Below are positions 62,052-64,000 of a stretch of 64,000 bases of DNA, one piece after another. The notes under the pieces were generated by a model. It searched no databases. It was not told where the DNA came from and worked only from the letters and a program-made list of their open reading frames with translations. The DNA is taken from contig CAYPNP010000019.1 of assembly GCA_964412195.1 (NCBI GenBank), forward strand, positions 1-64,000, in the 5' to 3' direction. The number at the start of each line of letters is the position of its first letter. Within the stretch, counting starts at the first letter, position 1. This DNA is from CAYPNP01 sp964412195 (GTDB lineage Bacteria; Acidobacteriota; JAAYUB01). The position numbers and the translations under genes are program-made.

Positions 62052-62844
62052 CCTGCTGCGCCGCCTGGCGGTCCGCCATGGGCTGTTCCTGGGGATCTGC
62101 GCCGTCCTGCTGGCGGGGTTCGAGTACCTGGTCTGCGCGTTCGTGGCCACCTTCAACGTGGCCGGGGCGGTGGAGGAGCTGTTCAAGTCGCTGCCGCCCG
62201 TCGTCCAGGCGGTGCTGGGGCCGCAGATCGCCGCCTTCCTGAGCCCCCGCGGGCTGGTCGCCTTCGGCTGGGAGCATCCGGTGGCCCAGGCGCTGGGCAC
62301 GGCCGTCGCCATCGTGCTGGCGGCCCGGGCGGTGGCGGGGGAGATCGAGGACGGGGCGCTGGAGCTGGTGCTGAGCCAGCCGGTGAGCCGGGCGGAGTAC
62401 CTGGGCGCCCACGGCCTGTTCGGCCTCGGAGCACTGGCGGGCTTGAGCCTGGCCGGCTGCGCGGGCACCGCCCTGGGGTCGCTGGCGTTCGGCGTGAAGC
62501 TGGGCGGCGCGGGCGGCCTGCTGCGGCTGGCGGGGATGTTCTTCCTGCTGCAGGCGGCCTGGTTCGGGGCGACCCTGGCCGTGTCGGCGTTCGGGCGGGA
62601 GGGCGGCCGGGCGGCGGGGATCGGCTTCCTGCTGGCGCTGGTCTCCTACCTCGGCCAGGCCGTCGGCAAGCTGCTGCCGTCGGCCGCGTTCATCCTGCCG
62701 TACTGCCTGCACGACTACTACGAGCCGCGGGCGATCCTGCTGACGGGCGCCGTGGCCGGGACGCCGCTGGCGGTGCTGCTCGGCGTGGCGGTGACGGGCT
62801 TGGCCGTAGCGTTCGCGCGGTTCCTGAGAAGAGATATCCCCTGA
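62044..62844 (+). CDS. ABC-2 type transporter permease
   Basis: A 266-aa membrane protein starting at GTG 62044, with gggggac upstream and inside the end of the ATPase gene. About six hydrophobic helices are visible. The stretch AARAVAGEIEDGALELVLSQ followed by PVSRAEYLGAHGL is the hallmark of ABC-2 permeases, a cytoplasmic loop that contacts the ATPase. It partners the preceding ATP-binding protein. Start choice relies on translational coupling; an upstream in-frame ATG at 61930 would overlap the ATPase far more. Confidence 0.93.
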   Translation: MRNLLRRLAVRHGLFLGICAVLLAGFEYLVCAFVATFNVAGAVEELFKSLPPVVQAVLGPQIAAFLSPRGLVAFGWEHPVAQALGTAVAIVLAARAVAGEIEDGALELVLSQPVSRAEYLGAHGLFGLGALAGLSLAGCAGTALGSLAFGVKLGGAGGLLRLAGMFFLLQAAWFGATLAVSAFGREGGRAAGIGFLLALVSYLGQAVGKLLPSAAFILPYCLHDYYEPRAILLTGAVAGTPLAVLLGVAVTGLAVAFARFLRRDIP

Positions 62845-62847
62845 CCA

Positions 62848-63064
62848 TCGTGCTCGTAATCGTGCTCGTGCTCGTAATCGAGGCTCGGGACTCGAGGCTC
62901 GAGACTCGGGGATCTCGAAAATGACTTGGTTGACCCCTGTTCCCGACTCTCCAGCCTCCAGCCTCTTGCCTTCAGCCCCGAGCCCCTAGCCTCTAGCCCC
63001 TAGCCTCTAGCCCCTAGCCTCTAGCCCCTAGCCCCGAGCCCCTAGCCTCCAGCCTCCAGCCTCG
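62848..63064. repeat. Heptanucleotide repeat region, inverted halves
   Basis: The left part (62848-62911) has tcgtgctcgtaatc followed by gaggctcgggactcgaggct. The right part (62952-63064) is about sixteen 7-bp units such as tagcctc, tagcccc, gagcccc and cagcctc. The right part's reverse complement gives gaggcta/ggggcta units related to the left part, so the two halves are inverted. The centre (62912-62951) has no gene. It resembles the cyanobacterial STRR heptamers and the repeats inside the rhs genes here. Confidence 0.88.
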
Positions 63065-63133
63065 AAAAAGTGCTTTCCCGGCAAGCGTTTTAAGGTAAAC
63101 TAGCACCCAACAATCTTCCCAAGGAGTTCCCCC

Positions 63134-64000
63134 ATGCGCCCGAAGCTGCGTTTCCTGGAGCCGGAACTGCTGGAGCGGATCGTGGCCGAGGCCCGCGACG
63201 TGCTGGCCCACCTCGGCATGGAAATCCACAATCCCGAGGCGCTGGCCCTGCTGGCCGACCACGGCGCCACGGTCAGTCTTTCAGACCAGCGGGCGCTCTT
63301 CCCGGGAGATCTCGTCGACCAGGCCCTCAAGACCGCCGCCCGCGAGTTCCGGCTCTACGATTCGCTGGGCCAGGAGACGCACCGCTTCGCCGGCGACAAC
63401 GTCTACTTCACCCCCGGCTCGGCGGCGCTCTACATCCTCGACCCCGACACCGGCCGGTCGCGCCACCCCACCACCGCCGACTACGTCCGCTACGCCCGGC
63501 TGGTCGGCAAACTGCCCCACATCGCCTCCCAGAGCACGGCCCTGGTCCCGCAGGACGTCCCGGCGGAGATCCAGGACAGCTACCGCCTCTATCTCAGCCT
63601 GCTCCACTGCGAGAAGCCGGTGGTCACCGGGGCGTTCTCGGCCGAGGCCTTCGGCATCATGAAGGAGCTGCAGGCGCTGGTGCGGGGCGGCGACGCGGCC
63701 CTGGCGGAGAAACCGCTGACCATCTTCTCCTGCTGCCCCACGGCGCCGCTCAAGTGGAGCCACGCCACCTCGGCCAACCTCATGGACTGCGCCCGGGCGG
63801 GCATCCCGGTGGAATACATCGCCATGCCGCTGTCGGGCTTCATGGCGCCGGTGACGCTGGTGGGCACGCTGGTCCAGCACACCGCCGAGACCCTCAGCGG
63901 CATCGTGCTGACCCAGCTGGTCCGGCCCGGCGCGCCGGCGCTCTTCGGCGGCTCGCCGGCGGCGTTCGACGTGCGCTACGAGACCACGCCCATGGGGGCC
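63134..64000 (+). CDS. MttB-family (trimethylamine/glycine-betaine corrinoid) methyltransferase, 5' part
   Basis: The frame runs from the ATG at 63134, with aaggag seven bases upstream, to the window end (289 codons, no stop), so the gene is cut by the window. The text RFLEPELLERIVAEARDVLA, LGMEIHNPEALALL, FPGDLVDQALKTAA and YFTPGSAALYILDP matches the start of MttB-like proteins (usual length about 470-500). These move a methyl group from a methylamine or betaine to a corrinoid protein. True trimethylamine enzymes carry an in-frame amber codon for pyrrolysine in their later part, which lies outside the window, so the substrate class cannot be decided here. No corrinoid protein gene is visible. 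Confidence 0.88.
   Translation, partial: MRPKLRFLEPELLERIVAEARDVLAHLGMEIHNPEALALLADHGATVSLSDQRALFPGDLVDQALKTAAREFRLYDSLGQETHRFAGDNVYFTPGSAALYILDPDTGRSRHPTTADYVRYARLVGKLPHIASQSTALVPQDVPAEIQDSYRLYLSLLHCEKPVVTGAFSAEAFGIMKELQALVRGGDAALAEKPLTIFSCCPTAPLKWSHATSANLMDCARAGIPVEYIAMPLSGFMAPVTLVGTLVQHTAETLSGIVLTQLVRPGAPALFGGSPAAFDVRYETTPMGA

Noticed and set aside
62848..63064. CRISPR or iteron-type origin of replication
   Set aside because: Units of 7 bp without spacers, no DnaA-box cluster and no rep or partition gene nearby. They match the repeats seen inside rhs genes.

Overview
The window is about 64 kb of GC-rich DNA from an environmental diderm bacterium. An outer-membrane FadL/PorV-like protein, many secreted proteins with classical signal peptides, an M64 and an M28 peptidase, a dockerin and an MttB-family methyltransferase fit an uncultured Acidobacteriota-like or Aminicenantes-like genome. 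No rRNA or phylogenetic marker is present, so this placement is a guess.

Layout. 1-1239: intergenic DNA and a broken Rhs fragment. 1240-9745: a minus-strand block with an unknown exported protein, a metallophosphoesterase-DUF1566-dockerin fusion, tRNA-Leu(CAG) with its own terminator, a FadL/PorV-like protein and an FG-GAP surface protein. 9843-14730: a TPR protein, an M28 peptidase (minus) and an aspartyl protease with a PDZ domain. 15074-26935: a 3953-aa secreted protein of carboxypeptidase-regulatory-like and Ig-like modules. 27166-44244: a 5692-aa secreted Rhs/YD-repeat protein with a nuclease-like C-terminal tail. 44244-56984: its immunity gene, then three N-terminally truncated Rhs modules, each with a different nuclease-like tail and its own immunity gene. 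56985-58053: Rhs relics and tandem repeats. 58054-64000: an M64 peptidase, a membrane metallophosphoesterase, an ABC-2-type ATPase/permease pair, a heptanucleotide repeat array and the 5' part of an MttB-family gene.

The core is a polymorphic-toxin locus: one full-length Rhs 'stem' plus a string of displaced tail/immunity cassettes that share near-identical Rhs core DNA, which suits tail exchange by recombination. The four tails look like nucleases of different kinds: PD-(D/E)XK-like, HNH, Tox-REase-like and GIY-YIG/URI-like.

The most unusual feature is a set of short repeats and small cassettes bounded by INVERTED arrays of 7-bp or 8-bp units. They sit between genes and also inside the Rhs coding sequences without breaking the reading frame. 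One, inside the 5692-codon gene, carries a complete out-of-frame gene for a four-helix-bundle (S23/IVP/Avd-type) protein. Three others lie at the same site of three Rhs paralogues. A palindromic element of about 75 bp occurs both in two of those cassettes and in non-coding DNA. I think these repeat-bounded cassettes are the best candidate for an undescribed system in the window.
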